This document shows, in pieces, positions 26,464 through 36,852 of a stretch of 64,000 bases of DNA. This DNA is from Lutibacter sp. B2 (GTDB taxonomy: Bacteria > Bacillota > Clostridia > Peptostreptococcales > Thermotaleaceae). The stretch is taken from positions 1-64,000 of the forward strand of contig JADPRS010000013.1 of the NCBI GenBank assembly GCA_015686845.1, given 5' to 3'. The translations under genes were made by a program, and so were the position numbers. The notes below the pieces were generated by a model, which did no database searches, was not told where the DNA came from, and was given only the letters and a program-made list of their open reading frames with translations. The first letter of the stretch is position 1. Each line of letters begins with the position of its first letter.

Positions 26464-27231
26464 TTATCCTACAATACTAAATCCACCATCCACATGAATG
26501 ACTTCACCAGTAATTCCACTACTTAAATTACTACAAAGGAATACTGCAGTACCTCCAACCTCACGAGCATCTACAATTCTTCCTAATGGTACTCTTTCTT
26601 CAAATTCTTTCATTAACTTACTAAAATCACTTACGCCCTTTGCTGCCAAAGTCTTAACAGGCCCAGCAGAAATTGCATTTACACGAATGTTTTCTTTTCC
26701 TAAATCTGCTGCTAAGTATCTAGTACTTGCTTCAAGAGCTGCTTTTGCAACACCCATTACATTATAGTTTTTAATAGCTCTTTCTGCGCCTAAATAGCTA
26801 AGGGTTACGATGCTTCCACCTTCTACCATTAACTCTTTTGCATATTTTGTAACCACTACTAGTGAATATGCACTAATATCCTGTGCCATATGATATCCTT
26901 CTCTAGATGTATCCATATATTTTCCTGCTAATTCTTCTTTCTTAGCATGAGCTATACAATGAACTACTCCATGTAATACATCAAAGTCTTCTTTTAATTC
27001 ATCAAACGCATTTTTGATATCTTCATCCTGTGTTACATCGCATTCAATAATCTTTACTTTTTTCATATCTTTTGTAAGCTTTTCTATATTCGCTAAACTT
27101 CTTTCTCCTTGGTATGTAAATGCTAAATTTGCACCTGCTTTATTAAACTCTTCTGCAATTCCCCAAGCAATACTCCACTTATTCGCAACACCCATAATTA
27201 AAATATTCTTATCCTTTAATAATGTATTCAT
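26464..27231 (-). CDS. fabI: enoyl-[acyl-carrier-protein] reductase (NADH)
   Basis: 255 residues, short-chain dehydrogenase family. The N-terminal LIMGVANKWSIAWGIAEEFNKAG is the FabI form of the cofactor loop, and the active-site motif Tyr-(x)6-Lys is seen in NYNVMGVAK, with SAGPVKTLAAKGV as the substrate loop. It reduces enoyl-ACP in fatty-acid elongation. It follows the PBP2 gene by 19 bases on the same strand and may be read through from it. Confidence 0.95.
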   Translation of the reverse strand: MNTLLKDKNILIMGVANKWSIAWGIAEEFNKAGANLAFTYQGERSLANIEKLTKDMKKVKIIECDVTQDEDIKNAFDELKEDFDVLHGVVHCIAHAKKEELAGKYMDTSREGYHMAQDISAYSLVVVTKYAKELMVEGGSIVTLSYLGAERAIKNYNVMGVAKAALEASTRYLAADLGKENIRVNAISAGPVKTLAAKGVSDFSKLMKEFEERVPLGRIVDAREVGGTAVFLCSNLSSGITGEVIHVDGGFSIVG

Positions 27232-27250
27232 TTATCCAACTCCTTATCTC

Positions 27251-28651
27251 CTATTGTACTCTATTTAATGCATTTTTCAAAATCTCTCTTGCAATTGGAG
27301 CAGCACTCGTTCCTCCGGTTTTACCTTCATTTTCTAAAACAACAGCGATTGCTACTTTAGGATCATTTGCTGGTGCAAATCCAATAAACCAAGCATGTTC
27401 CTTATCAGATCCATTTTCAGCAGTACCCGTTTTTCCTGCAACTCTCACATTTTTTATTTTCGCTTTTTTCCCTGTCCCTACTTCAACTACTTGAATCATT
27501 ATATCTCTTAATTTGTTTGCATTCTCTTTATTCGTAACATGAGATAGTATTTTAGGTGGCTGCATTTTTATAATTCGATTTTTAGAATTGATTATCTCCT
27601 TCACTAAAAAGGGCTTCATCATATTACCATCATTTGCAATAGTTGAAGCTACCATAGCCATATTTAGAGGCGTAACCAATACCTTGCCCTGTCCAATTGC
27701 GGATACTCCTAATTCTGTCTTCGTCATTTTTACTTCTTCAGAAAAAATTGATTTCTTACTCATTATATCAAATGGAATTTGTTTATCAAACATATATTTT
27801 TGTGCTGTACTTTTTAGTTTTTCTTCCCCTAGTTCTATGCCCATCTGACTAAATGCTACATTACAAGAATATATTAGCGCCTTCTCTAAATCCACGTTTC
27901 CATGTGCTATCGAATGATAATCTTTCAATACATATCCACCTATGTTTGTTTTTCCTTCACAAAAATAATTTTGATTTGAATTATTTTCCATAACAGAAGT
28001 AGCAGTAATCATTTTAAATACAGACCCTGGTGTATAAAGTCCTGTAGTCGCTCTATTGATCAGTGGACTTTCCTTATTCTCTATAATATCTTGCCAATCG
28101 TCCCTCATCGTATTAGGATCAAAATCTGGTTTACTTACCATAGCATATATTTCTCCAGTTTTTGGATTCATTAAAACAATTGAACCTTTTTTACCTCGAA
28201 GTAATTCATCTGCATTTTTTTGCAATGTATGATCAATAGTCAATACCACATTATTTCCCATATTATCAGATCCCATTATTTTATCTTTCACCTTCGTAAG
28301 AGGAGAATTACCTATTCCTAATAGCTGATTATTATAGTTCTTTTCAATGGCTGTTTTTCCATATTCTTTAAAGCTATATCCAATAACATGACTATATAAA
28401 TTTTTAAAGGGATAATTTCTTATTTGTTGTTTATCTTGCTTTATACTACTGGCTAATACCTTCTCATTCCGATCTAAGATAGAACCTCTTAGAACATACT
28501 CTTCTCTCATCCACTGTCTTTTATTATATGGATTATCTTGTATTTTGGCTACTACAAAAATCTCAAAGTAACTCAAATACAATACTAAACTACCCAATAA
28601 TATACAAAACAATATTAACACTTTAACAATTCTCTTAGCTGTTGTATCCAT
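27251..28651 (-). CDS. penicillin-binding transpeptidase (PBP2/PbpA type)
   Basis: 466 residues. One N-terminal membrane helix (VLILFCILLGSLVLYLSYFEIFVV) and a transpeptidase domain with SxxK in TPGSVFKMITA, SxN in YSCNVAF, and KTG in AGKTGTAENGS. MNPKTGEIYAMVSKPDFDPN is a conserved strand of the class. It cross-links peptidoglycan together with the FtsW/RodA glycosyltransferase encoded upstream, whose 3' end it overlaps by 17 bases. The 466-residue size fits short clostridial PbpA proteins. Confidence 0.92.
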   Translation of the reverse strand: MDTTAKRIVKVLILFCILLGSLVLYLSYFEIFVVAKIQDNPYNKRQWMREEYVLRGSILDRNEKVLASSIKQDKQQIRNYPFKNLYSHVIGYSFKEYGKTAIEKNYNNQLLGIGNSPLTKVKDKIMGSDNMGNNVVLTIDHTLQKNADELLRGKKGSIVLMNPKTGEIYAMVSKPDFDPNTMRDDWQDIIENKESPLINRATTGLYTPGSVFKMITATSVMENNSNQNYFCEGKTNIGGYVLKDYHSIAHGNVDLEKALIYSCNVAFSQMGIELGEEKLKSTAQKYMFDKQIPFDIMSKKSIFSEEVKMTKTELGVSAIGQGKVLVTPLNMAMVASTIANDGNMMKPFLVKEIINSKNRIIKMQPPKILSHVTNKENANKLRDIMIQVVEVGTGKKAKIKNVRVAGKTGTAENGSDKEHAWFIGFAPANDPKVAIAVVLENEGKTGGTSAAPIAREILKNALNRVQ

Positions 28652-29873
28652 CCCCTTCCTCCTGTTCCATTTGAATTTCTTCTGAAGCTACTTGTAAAAT
28701 TCCTAAAGCTGCAAAACTTGCAACTAAAGAACTCCCTCCATAACTTACAAAAGGAAGTGTTACTCCAGTTAAAGGAATCATTTTAATTACACCGCCTACT
28801 ATTATAAACGCTTGAAAGCCTAATGTGGTCGTAATCCCTATAGCCACTATTTTAAAAAACTTGTCATATTGATTTAGTGCAATTTTAAATCCTCTATACA
28901 CCAATATTAAGAATAACATTATTACTGCAATTCCTCCAAAAATACCCATTTCTTCGCATATTGCAGAAAATATAAAATCTGTATGAACTTCTGGAATAAA
29001 CTCAGGATGCCCTAATCCTATACCCGTTCCAAAAAACCCTCCTGCACCAATTGCAAATAAAGACTGCGTAATTTGATACCCTTCTTTTTCAATATATTCC
29101 CAAGGATTAAACCATGCTATAAATCTCACCTGCACATGGTGAATTAAAAAACTACTCACAATCCCGATAATCAATCCTCCTATGATTTGATAATATATTA
29201 GCTTTCGATCTTCCTCATAAATATATAATATAATAAAAAATACAAAGCAGAAAATCATAGCCGTCCCCAAATCTCTTTGTATAAATAAAAAAGCTATATA
29301 ACTATATACAACGCCTAAAAACTTATATTTTTCATTGGCTTTTTTCGTATAATTCGTATAATAAGAAGCTAAATAAAATACAAATATTATTTTAATAATT
29401 TCTGATGGCTGAATCCCTATTCCTCCAATTCTAATCCAATTGGTCGCTCCCTTAATCTTTGTTCCTAGCACTTGTGTAACTACAAATAAAATCATAGAAA
29501 TGATAAAATAGCCATTTAGCCATTTTTTCCATCCTTTGATTCTTTTTACGCAAAAATAAAATATAAAATAAAAAACAATACCTACTCCAAACCATATAAT
29601 CTGACGAAAACCATATACTGGATTCAAACGATAAATCATAATAATTCCAATACTAGAGAGCATACTCACCACTAAAAATAGATAATGGTCTCCTGACGAA
29701 ATTTTAAGCAATATATAGTTTGATATATAAATAGTTGCAACCAATAATATTACTGAAATTAGTATTGACTTATCAAATCGCTCTTTATAAAAATAAAGCA
29801 AAAACATTGATAATATATTTACGAATACTAGCAAGGTTTGAGGCATTTTATTCATTAAAAATTTTTTCATCAT
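28635..29873 (-). CDS. FtsW/RodA/SpoVE-family peptidoglycan glycosyltransferase
   Basis: 412 residues with about ten membrane helices. SEDS-family signatures: GATNWIRIGGIGIQPSEIIKI, FIQRDLGTAMIF (catalytic Asp), GGFFGTGIGLGHPEFIPEVHTDFIFSAICEEMG, and the C-terminal PLTGVTLPFVSYGGSS. It polymerises lipid II. Whether it serves division, elongation or sporulation cannot be decided from sequence. AGAGGG precedes the start; it sits between an FHA protein and its cognate PBP. Confidence 0.94.
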   Translation of the reverse strand: MMKKFLMNKMPQTLLVFVNILSMFLLYFYKERFDKSILISVILLVATIYISNYILLKISSGDHYLFLVVSMLSSIGIIMIYRLNPVYGFRQIIWFGVGIVFYFIFYFCVKRIKGWKKWLNGYFIISMILFVVTQVLGTKIKGATNWIRIGGIGIQPSEIIKIIFVFYLASYYTNYTKKANEKYKFLGVVYSYIAFLFIQRDLGTAMIFCFVFFIILYIYEEDRKLIYYQIIGGLIIGIVSSFLIHHVQVRFIAWFNPWEYIEKEGYQITQSLFAIGAGGFFGTGIGLGHPEFIPEVHTDFIFSAICEEMGIFGGIAVIMLFLILVYRGFKIALNQYDKFFKIVAIGITTTLGFQAFIIVGGVIKMIPLTGVTLPFVSYGGSSLVASFAALGILQVASEEIQMEQEEGDGYNS

Positions 29874-29920
29874 AAATATCCCTCTTTATCTAACTTCTTT
29901 TAAATCAATCTTAGCCTTCA

Positions 29921-30346
29921 TTAATAATCTACATACAAGAACTCTACTTGCCCTATTTTTATCCTGTCCCCATTTCTTAACATAACCATATCTATTATTC
30001 TCTCTTCATTTAAACACGTACCATTGGCACTATCTATATCCTCTATAAAAACCCCTTCTTCTTTAACATAAAATTTCACATGATCATTTGATATATATGG
30101 ATCTTTTATTACTATTTCATTTCCATTTTTTCTTCCAATGGTCGTTTCTTTATCTAGTACATAAACTTCTTTTACCTTAAATGGTAACTGATCCTTTCTA
30201 TTAATTAGTTTTAAATAAGGGTGATTCCCTATAATTGCCTTCATACTACTAATATCTAAATAAATCATTCGCATAATACCAAAAATAAATAAATAAATCA
30301 TCATTATAAATATGTATCTAAATATTAAAGATAGGAAATTAAACAT
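29921..30346 (-). CDS. FHA-domain membrane protein
   Basis: 141 residues. An N-terminal membrane helix (FIMMIYLFIFGIMRMIYL) is followed by a forkhead-associated domain: ETTIGRKNGNEIVIKDPYISNDHVKFYV and DSANGTCLNEERI are the phosphothreonine-binding loops. It likely links Ser/Thr kinase signalling to the FtsW/RodA-PBP pair encoded directly downstream, a common Firmicutes/Actinobacteria arrangement. Confidence 0.88.
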   Translation of the reverse strand: MFNFLSLIFRYIFIMMIYLFIFGIMRMIYLDISSMKAIIGNHPYLKLINRKDQLPFKVKEVYVLDKETTIGRKNGNEIVIKDPYISNDHVKFYVKEEGVFIEDIDSANGTCLNEERIIDMVMLRNGDRIKIGQVEFLYVDY

Positions 30347-30478
30347 TAATTATACTCACCACTTCTTTCTTTTCTCCTATTATATCATCATCCGTTAGTT
30401 AATTATAACTTTTTTACTACTTTTCAATAATTTTACCCATATATTACTATTTGCATACTGTTTGACTTTATGTATGAT

Positions 30479-30512
30479 TTAAAAAACCCATGATGTTTTC
30501 ATCATAGGTTTT
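30479..30512 (-). terminator. terminator of the sigI-rsgI operon
   Basis: Minus strand: AAAAACCTATGATG paired with CATCATGGGTTTTTT. It overlaps the end of the rsgI-like gene. Confidence 0.8.
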
Positions 30513-31404
30513 TGACTCTTTCTTTATTTGATTTTTTATTTGATGCTTTTTCTTTATTTGATTTTTTATTTGATGCTTTTTCTTTATGTTTCTTTTTTTC
30601 TTTCTTCCCTTTATTTTTTTCTACCTTTTTTTCTTTATCTTTTTTGCTATGTTGTTTCTTCATTTTCAATTCAATAATATCCTTGTCTACAATTTCTTGT
30701 ACCTTCATTTCCTTCATTTGTTTTAAAGTTATTTTATTATCTTTTTCTTTTAACTTCTTATAAACCTCATATTTTCCAATAGATACATGTTCTTTCTTTG
30801 CTTCTACTAAATTTTTCTTACTTGACTCTGCATAAATAAGATTTAAATCTTTTAATTTAGGATCTTCTTTTAACTGATTTTTTATATCCATCTCAATCTT
30901 TTTTGCATCTATATGGGTCTCATCCTTTGTAATAGCAACGCCTATAATAATCGAATTTCTTGTTTCCGTAATATAATCTTTTTCTTTTGCATTATAAATT
31001 ATAATAGCTATAGCCTTTTCAATATTATAACCAACAAGTTCTCTGTCCATTAATTCCTTGGCTTCCTTATTAATTGGAATAACATTGATTACTTTATTTC
31101 GTTTATCTACTTCAAATTCTATACTTGGATTAATATCTAAACTTACGATTGCTACAGCATTACTTACATAGCTTTGATTACTTATAGATGTCATAGATAA
31201 AATTAGTAAAATAAAAACAGCAGCAATCAATCCTATATGTTTAAATGAATTTTGTTTTTCTTTATAAACATCTTCTTTTACAAAAATTATTTTATTCCCT
31301 ACAGCTATTCCATCCCTTTTTATAATCTTTAGGTATTCCATTGTATCTGTCATAATGATTGCAAAATCTTTTTCAATTTTAACAATACATCCTCTATAGA
31401 TCAT
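30502..31404 (-). CDS. rsgI: RsgI-type anti-sigma-I factor
   Basis: 300 residues. The N-terminal RsgI_N domain (RGCIVKIEKDFAIIMTDTMEYLKI...VGNKIIFVKEDV) binds SigI in the cytoplasm. One membrane helix follows (HIGLIAAVFILLILSMTSIS), then an extracytoplasmic domain beginning NAVAIVSLDINPSIEFEVDKRNKVI, conserved in RsgI proteins. The last about 60 residues are Lys-rich and partly repeated and could touch the cell wall; there is no carbohydrate-binding module of the kind seen in cellulosome RsgIs. It overlaps the sigI stop by 11 bases. Confidence 0.88.
   Translation of the reverse strand: MIYRGCIVKIEKDFAIIMTDTMEYLKIIKRDGIAVGNKIIFVKEDVYKEKQNSFKHIGLIAAVFILLILSMTSISNQSYVSNAVAIVSLDINPSIEFEVDKRNKVINVIPINKEAKELMDRELVGYNIEKAIAIIIYNAKEKDYITETRNSIIIGVAITKDETHIDAKKIEMDIKNQLKEDPKLKDLNLIYAESSKKNLVEAKKEHVSIGKYEVYKKLKEKDNKITLKQMKEMKVQEIVDKDIIELKMKKQHSKKDKEKKVEKNKGKKEKKKHKEKASNKKSNKEKASNKKSNKERVKNL
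30521..30580. repeat. perfect 30-bp tandem repeat inside rsgI
   Basis: Two exact 30-base units (30521-30550 and 30551-30580) with a partial third. On the minus strand they encode a ten-residue Lys/Ser/Asn/Glu unit at the RsgI C-terminus. Because the unit is a multiple of three, copy changes would alter tail length without a frameshift. Confidence 0.85.
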
Positions 31405-32128
31405 TTATGACACCTCCCTTTGTTTGAGATATATAATTTTTTAATTGTTCTAAATCACTATCTAGTATAAGTACAGCAGCAATAATAAACTTTCTGCTTC
31501 TTTTTAAGATCTTAACAGTAACCCCTAATTCAGCTGTAAGTTTTGTACTCGGTAATGTCTTCTTCCTCATCAATTCTTCCTTTAATTTTTCATTTTCTAC
31601 AATATACTTTGCAATGCGTAATGCATTTACCCTAGTATCTACATGCTTTGGAGCTTCTTTGAGCAAATCTAAAAAAGTAATATTAAATTGTTCTAGCTTC
31701 GTCTCAAATTCTTCTATTTCATGCTTAAATATAAATGACTCAGTAAAATCTTCTGTTTGTAACTGTTTTTCTATATGATCAATTTCCTCTTCTTGAAATT
31801 GACTCATTGGAATTGATGCCTCATGCTTACTCATTTTCCGAATATAATCTAAAATTCTACTCTTAATAACCAATTCCGCAAAATTTATAAAGCTTCCTTT
31901 AGAAAATTCATATTTATCAATAGCTTCATTAAAAGCTTCTATCCCTATGCTATACTCATCACTATTCTCAGATTCTATGTATTTATTTGTAGTATTTGAT
32001 ATGGTTTTTATAATAAAAGGTATATACTCCTCAATCAGTTTTCCCCTTTCATCACAATCTCCTATTTTAATTTTTTCTAATCTTTTTGTTAAAGAATGCT
32101 TGTTAAAAAAATCCAATAGGCGCGTCAA
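31394..32128 (-). CDS. sigI: RNA polymerase sigma-I factor
   Basis: 244 residues. Sigma-70-like region 2 is seen in YSIGIEAFNEAIDKYEFSKGSFINFAELVIKSRILDYIRK, characteristic of SigI. The C-terminal region (AELGVTVKILKRSRKFIIAAVLI) is the SigI-specific DNA-binding part. TTG start at 32128 with GGGGGTG upstream. It is followed immediately by its membrane anti-sigma partner; together they sense envelope or polysaccharide conditions. Confidence 0.93.
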   Translation of the reverse strand: MTRLLDFFNKHSLTKRLEKIKIGDCDERGKLIEEYIPFIIKTISNTTNKYIESENSDEYSIGIEAFNEAIDKYEFSKGSFINFAELVIKSRILDYIRKMSKHEASIPMSQFQEEEIDHIEKQLQTEDFTESFIFKHEIEEFETKLEQFNITFLDLLKEAPKHVDTRVNALRIAKYIVENEKLKEELMRKKTLPSTKLTAELGVTVKILKRSRKFIIAAVLILDSDLEQLKNYISQTKGGVINDL

Positions 32129-32242
32129 GCTTTTACACCCCCTTATATATAGATATACGTATGTTTATAAAAATTTAGAGTACCTGTTTTATAAGTATAT
32201 CTCCTTTATAAGTTAATTTAAATAGGGTGGAATAAATTAGAA

Positions 32243-32267
32243 AAAGGAGACTAAAATAGTCTCCTTT
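32243..32267 (-). terminator. terminator of truA
   Basis: Minus strand: AAAGGAGACTATTTTAGTCTCCTTT followed by TTC; the 5' arm overlaps the truA stop codon. Confidence 0.8.
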
Positions 32268-33003
32268 AATAATTTACTTCAGTTAAAATTAATCCTTGCG
32301 CTGGTGCTGTAACACCTGCATTTTGTCTAATTTTATCTTCCATTATTTTTTTCATGTCTTCTGGACGTCTCTTTCCTTCTCCAACTTCTATCAACGTACC
32401 AACAATAATACGAACCATATTATATAAAAAACCTTCTCCATGAAACAGTATCTGTATTTCACTTCCAACTCTTTTTATATCTATACTATATAGTTCTTTT
32501 ATCGTTGATTTTTTCTTTGATTTTACAGATGAAAAAGCTTTAAAGTCATGCTCTCCAATAAAATATTGAGCAGCTTTTTTCATCGCTTCTATATCTACTT
32601 TATTGGGAATATCGTACGTATATTTCCTTTCAAAAACGGTAGGGATTTCCCCATTCCATATTCTATATAAATATTTTTTACTCTTTGCATTATATCTAGC
32701 ATGAAATCTTTCATCTACCTCTTCTACCTTTTTAATCATAATATCATTTGGAAGATAATGATTTAAGTAATCTCTTATTTCTTGATTACTCAGTTTAATA
32801 GTAGACTTGAAATTTGCAATTTGATTACGTGCATGTACGCCTGCATCTGTACGACCCGAACCAATAATTTCTATACTTCTACTTGCCATAAGTGAAAGAA
32901 CTTTTTCAATTTTAGATTGAATGGTATTGTCAGTATCCCCCAACTTTTGCCATCCATTATACCTTGATCCATCATATTCTATCGTTAATTTAATATTTCT
33001 CAT
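32266..33003 (-). CDS. truA: tRNA pseudouridine(38-40) synthase
   Basis: 245 residues, full length. The catalytic Asp is in GSGRTDAGVHARNQIANF (about residue 52), with later YDGSRYNGWQ at the N-terminus and GEGFLYNMVRIIVGTLIEVG near the C-terminus. It modifies uridines 38-40 in the anticodon arm of many tRNAs. It stands alone here between sigI and a divergent chemoreceptor. Confidence 0.96.
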   Translation of the reverse strand: MRNIKLTIEYDGSRYNGWQKLGDTDNTIQSKIEKVLSLMASRSIEIIGSGRTDAGVHARNQIANFKSTIKLSNQEIRDYLNHYLPNDIMIKKVEEVDERFHARYNAKSKKYLYRIWNGEIPTVFERKYTYDIPNKVDIEAMKKAAQYFIGEHDFKAFSSVKSKKKSTIKELYSIDIKRVGSEIQILFHGEGFLYNMVRIIVGTLIEVGEGKRRPEDMKKIMEDKIRQNAGVTAPAQGLILTEVNY

Positions 33004-33208
33004 ATTTTAAATTTAATACTCCTTCCACTTTCTATTCTTATTTTATTATTATCATTTCTTATTTTACACTCTTTCTCCTTATTTTACAAACATTACACAA
33101 AGTTTATACATATATTTATTTTATATTAAAAAGGTTTTTTTAAAAAACATGTCGAATATTGTCATAGTAGTACTATATCAAATGGATTACCTTAAAGGAG
33201 TGGGATTA

Positions 33209-35332
33209 TTGAAAAAATTTCAAGATTTAAGAACGAGTATCAAAATTATCTTATTAGCAGGTATTATACTTTCGCTATCTATGGTTTCAGAATTCATTGT
33301 TTTAAATAAACTAAAAGATACTAGTCTTAAAGAAACAAGCAATACAGTTATTCAAACTTCAAAAACTGAAGCAAAAACAATATTAAGAGATATTCAACTT
33401 GTAGCAAAATCTGTAGAAGATTTAACGCATACTATGGGAATATTGGCTGAGGAAGGCACTCTAACTAGAAAATCGGCAATTGATCTATTATCCAAAAGTC
33501 TTCAATCAAACCCTACTATTATCGCTCATGGCTCGGGATGGGAACCCAATGCTTTTGATGGAAAAGATGATATATATATGGATCATGAAGAAATAGGAAG
33601 TGATGCACAAGGAAGATTTCTTCCTTACGTATATAAGAATGAAAGCAACAAAATAGTAGCAGAACCTTTGGTTGGTTATGATGTTGAAGGAGATGGAGAT
33701 TGGTATTTAGTTCCTAAAAGAACGAAAAAACCCATATTAACAGAACCTTATATTTATCCTGTAAACGGTGTTGATGTATTAATGACCACTATAGCTTATC
33801 CAATCATCAATACAAAAGGTGACTTTTTAGGCGTTGTAACTGCTGATATAGTATTAGATTACTTACAAGATACAATCACAACGATAGAAAGTATCAATGC
33901 CTTAGATGGTACTGCACTACTTATATCTAATAATGGATATTGTGTTGCTAGTGGATTAAATAAAGAAATGATTATGACGAATCTTATGGATACAGGTTTT
34001 TTAAACGATAAAATCGTAACAGACATTCATTCTAATAAAGGAAATTCATATTTCTCAAATATTAAAAAATTGAATGAAAATGCCTTAATCACCTATGAAC
34101 CACTACACTTTCAAAATTTAAATTCAACTTGGGCTGTATTAACAATTATACCAAAAAATAAAATTTTAGAAGATTATCATAAATATTTTAAAACAAGTTT
34201 AATAATGATTGCAATTATAATTCTAATCTCAATCTTATTAATCATAGGTATTACAAAAAATATTAATCATTCTATTCATAAAATAATTTCATTAATGAAG
34301 AAGGCAGAAGAAGGAGATTTGACCGTTCTTTCAGATATGCAAAGTAAAGATGAATTTGGTCAGCTTTCAAATAGCTATAACAATATGATTATAAAGATAA
34401 GAGAACTTGTACAAAATGTAAACACATCATCTACTACTGTATATGAAAAAGCAGATCATTTATCTACTGCATCCTACCAATCAAATATTGCTACGGAAGA
34501 AATCTCAAAAGCAATAGAACAAGTAGCAATAAGTGCCTCTGATCAAGCAAAAGATACAGAAATGATTTCCTTTAAAACACATGACTTAGGAGATAAGATT
34601 CAAGAAACAGTAAACTTGATTACAGAAGCATTTAGTATCTCTAGTGATACAAATCAATTAAGCGAAGCAGGCATCAACCTAATGTCTACGTTAAACGAAA
34701 AAACAGATATAAGTAGTAAAAAATCAAGTGAAATAGACCAAATTATAAATATTGTAAATGAATATGCCAACAATGCAGAATCCATCATAACATTAATTGA
34801 TACCATTGCAAATCAAACAAATTTATTAGCACTGAATGCGTCAATAGAAGCAGCTAGAGCTGGCGAAGCAGGAAAAGGATTTGCGGTTGTTGCAGATGAA
34901 ATTAGAAAACTAGCTGAACAAACCTCTGATGCTACTAATAATATACAGCAAATCATTGTGAACATACAAAACCAATCAAATAATGCAGTATCAAAAATGA
35001 AAGATATGACGCAAACACAAAAAGAGCAGAATGAATCAATTAGAAATACATCAGAAATATTCAAAAAAACAGCAGCATCATTACTCTTTTTAGTAGACAA
35101 ATTAGATAAAGTACTAGAAAATGCCCACAAGATAGAAGATAGCAAAACTGAAATTATTGAATCAGTAAATAATATTGCTGCTATAACAGAAGAAACATCT
35201 GCTACTGCCGAAGAAGTATCTGCTAGTACACAAGAACAACTAGCTTCTATGGAAGAAATAAACGAACATGCACAAACAACAAAAGATTTATCAAAAACAT
35301 TAATAGAAAACGTGAATAAATTTAAATTTTAA
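33209..35332 (+). CDS. methyl-accepting chemotaxis protein with dCache sensor
   Basis: About 707 residues from a TTG start at 33209, chosen because AAAGGAG lies eight bases upstream; an in-frame ATG at 33149 has no ribosome site. A first membrane helix ([21 protein letters not shown]) and an extracellular double-Cache domain ([61 protein letters not shown]) bind a small ligand. A second helix ([16 protein letters not shown]) and HAMP follow. The signalling hairpin is [37 protein letters not shown]. The ligand is unknown; amino acids are common for this class. Confidence 0.93.
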   Translation: MKKFQDLRTSIKIILLAGIILSLSMVSEFIVLNKLKDTSLKETSNTVIQTSKTEAKTILRDIQLVAKSVEDLTHTMGILAEEGTLTRKSAIDLLSKSLQSNPTIIAHGSGWEPNAFDGKDDIYMDHEEIGSDAQGRFLPYVYKNESNKIVAEPLVGYDVEGDGDWYLVPKRTKKPILTEPYIYPVNGVDVLMTTIAYPIINTKGDFLGVVTADIVLDYLQDTITTIESINALDGTALLISNNGYCVASGLNKEMIMTNLMDTGFLNDKIVTDIHSNKGNSYFSNIKKLNENALITYEPLHFQNLNSTWAVLTIIPKNKILEDYHKYFKTSLIMIAIIILISILLIIGITKNINHSIHKIISLMKKAEEGDLTVLSDMQSKDEFGQLSNSYNNMIIKIRELVQNVNTSSTTVYEKADHLSTASYQSNIATEEISKAIEQVAISASDQAKDTEMISFKTHDLGDKIQETVNLITEAFSISSDTNQLSEAGINLMSTLNEKTDISSKKSSEIDQIINIVNEYANNAESIITLIDTIANQTNLLALNASIEAARAGEAGKGFAVVADEIRKLAEQTSDATNNIQQIIVNIQNQSNNAVSKMKDMTQTQKEQNESIRNTSEIFKKTAASLLFLVDKLDKVLENAHKIEDSKTEIIESVNNIAAITEETSATAEEVSASTQEQLASMEEINEHAQTTKDLSKTLIENVNKFKF

Positions 35333-35434
35333 CATCAATGAATTTTAAAAATATTGACAATATTCTTTTTGTAAAATTCACTTTAAATGATATGATAAAA
35401 GAAGGAAAAATATAACATATATAGGAGGAGTCTT

Positions 35435-36823
35435 ATGGATTTTACAAAACGAATTGATGAAATGAAAGACCAAATCATTCAATCCACACAAGAAATTATA
35501 AGCATAAAAAGTGTAAAGGATAAACCAAAAGAAAATATGCCTTTTGGTCAAGGAATAAACGATTGCTTAGAACATACAATCAATCTATGTGAAAATTTAG
35601 GATTTGAAACTAAAAATGTTGATCATTATGCTGCCCATGCTGAATTTGGCCATGGTGAAGAAGTAGTGGGCATACTTGCTCATCTTGATGTAGTTCCAGA
35701 AGGAGACAACTGGACTTACCCTCCCTATGCAGCAGAAATTCATGATGACAAAATCTATGGCCGAGGAACCATTGATGATAAAGGTCCTGCAATCGCAACA
35801 CTATATGCTATGAAAGCCCTTAAAGACTCAGGCGTTAAATTAAATAAAAAAATAAGAATTATATTTGGTACAGACGAGGAAAGCGGATGGGAAGGAATAA
35901 ACTATTATCTACAACATGAAAAAGCACCAGATTTAGCATTTACACCTGATGCAGACTTTCCTGCTATTCATGGTGAAAAAGGAATATTGATCTTTGACTT
36001 CGTTAAAAACTTCAAAAGTACTCCAGAAAATACGGGAATAAAAATTTTAAAAATAAATGGCGGAAACAGACCTAACATGGTTCCTGATTATTGCGAGGTA
36101 CACCTATTATCTGATGAAGATTTAAAACAGAAAGTAACTACATATGGGAAAGAAAATAATATCAAACTAGAAGTAGTCCAACAAGAAAAAATAACGATTA
36201 TTAAATCTTTTGGCGTATCTGCTCACGGAAGTCTTCCACACGCAGGCCAAAATGCCATATCACAACTTATAGTATTTTTAAATACACTAGATTTAGCTGA
36301 TGGAGATATTTCTGACTTTATAAAAGTATATACTGATAAAATCAGTATGGACTATTATGGTGAATCCATTGGATGTGGCTTGACTGATGAAGAATCTGGA
36401 AAACTTGTATTCAATGTAGGCGTAATAAATTTAAATGAAGAAAAGGTAAATCTTTCTATAAATATCAGATATCCTATTACATGTACAGATACTCAAGTTT
36501 ATGATGGCATGAATAAAGAATTAAAAGGTACGGGTATAGGCATAGTGGAAATTGAACATAAAAACCCTATTTATCTACCTAAAGATCATGAACTCGTTCA
36601 AAAACTTATGAAAGTTTATAGGGATTTTACTGGAGATCATAGTGAAGCTATTACTATAGGTGGCGGAACTTATGCTAGAGCAATGGAAAATGCCGTAGCC
36701 TTTGGTCCATTATTCCCAGATCAACCTGAACTGGCTCATCAAAAGGATGAATACATATCTATAGACGATTTAATCAAAATCACCAAAATATATGCAAATG
36801 CATTATATGAACTTGCAAAATAA
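35435..36823 (+). CDS. PepV-like M20 dipeptidase
   Basis: 462 residues. Zinc ligands: LAHLDVVPEGD (His, Asp), GRGTIDDKGP (bridging Asp), GTDEESGWEG (Glu pair), and a late His in PDQPELAHQKDEY. The lid domain contains SAHGSLPHAGQNA. It cleaves dipeptides in the cytoplasm, supplying free amino acids. ATG follows AGGAGG. It shares a bidirectional terminator with the convergent pepF. Confidence 0.93.
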   Translation: MDFTKRIDEMKDQIIQSTQEIISIKSVKDKPKENMPFGQGINDCLEHTINLCENLGFETKNVDHYAAHAEFGHGEEVVGILAHLDVVPEGDNWTYPPYAAEIHDDKIYGRGTIDDKGPAIATLYAMKALKDSGVKLNKKIRIIFGTDEESGWEGINYYLQHEKAPDLAFTPDADFPAIHGEKGILIFDFVKNFKSTPENTGIKILKINGGNRPNMVPDYCEVHLLSDEDLKQKVTTYGKENNIKLEVVQQEKITIIKSFGVSAHGSLPHAGQNAISQLIVFLNTLDLADGDISDFIKVYTDKISMDYYGESIGCGLTDEESGKLVFNVGVINLNEEKVNLSINIRYPITCTDTQVYDGMNKELKGTGIGIVEIEHKNPIYLPKDHELVQKLMKVYRDFTGDHSEAITIGGGTYARAMENAVAFGPLFPDQPELAHQKDEYISIDDLIKITKIYANALYELAK

Positions 36824-36824
36824 C

Positions 36825-36851
36825 AAAAGAAGAGTCTTCGACTCTTCTTTT
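36825..36851. terminator. bidirectional terminator between pepV-like gene and pepF
   Basis: Perfect 12-bp stem AAAAGAAGAGTC/GACTCTTCTTTT with a TTC loop. A runs on one side and T runs on the other make it work for both convergent genes. Confidence 0.85.
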
Positions 36852-36852
36852 G

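Noticed and set aside
33004-33208. Possible riboswitch ahead of the chemoreceptor
   Set aside because: The region is AT-rich with no recognisable conserved riboswitch core; only the ribosome site is convincing.
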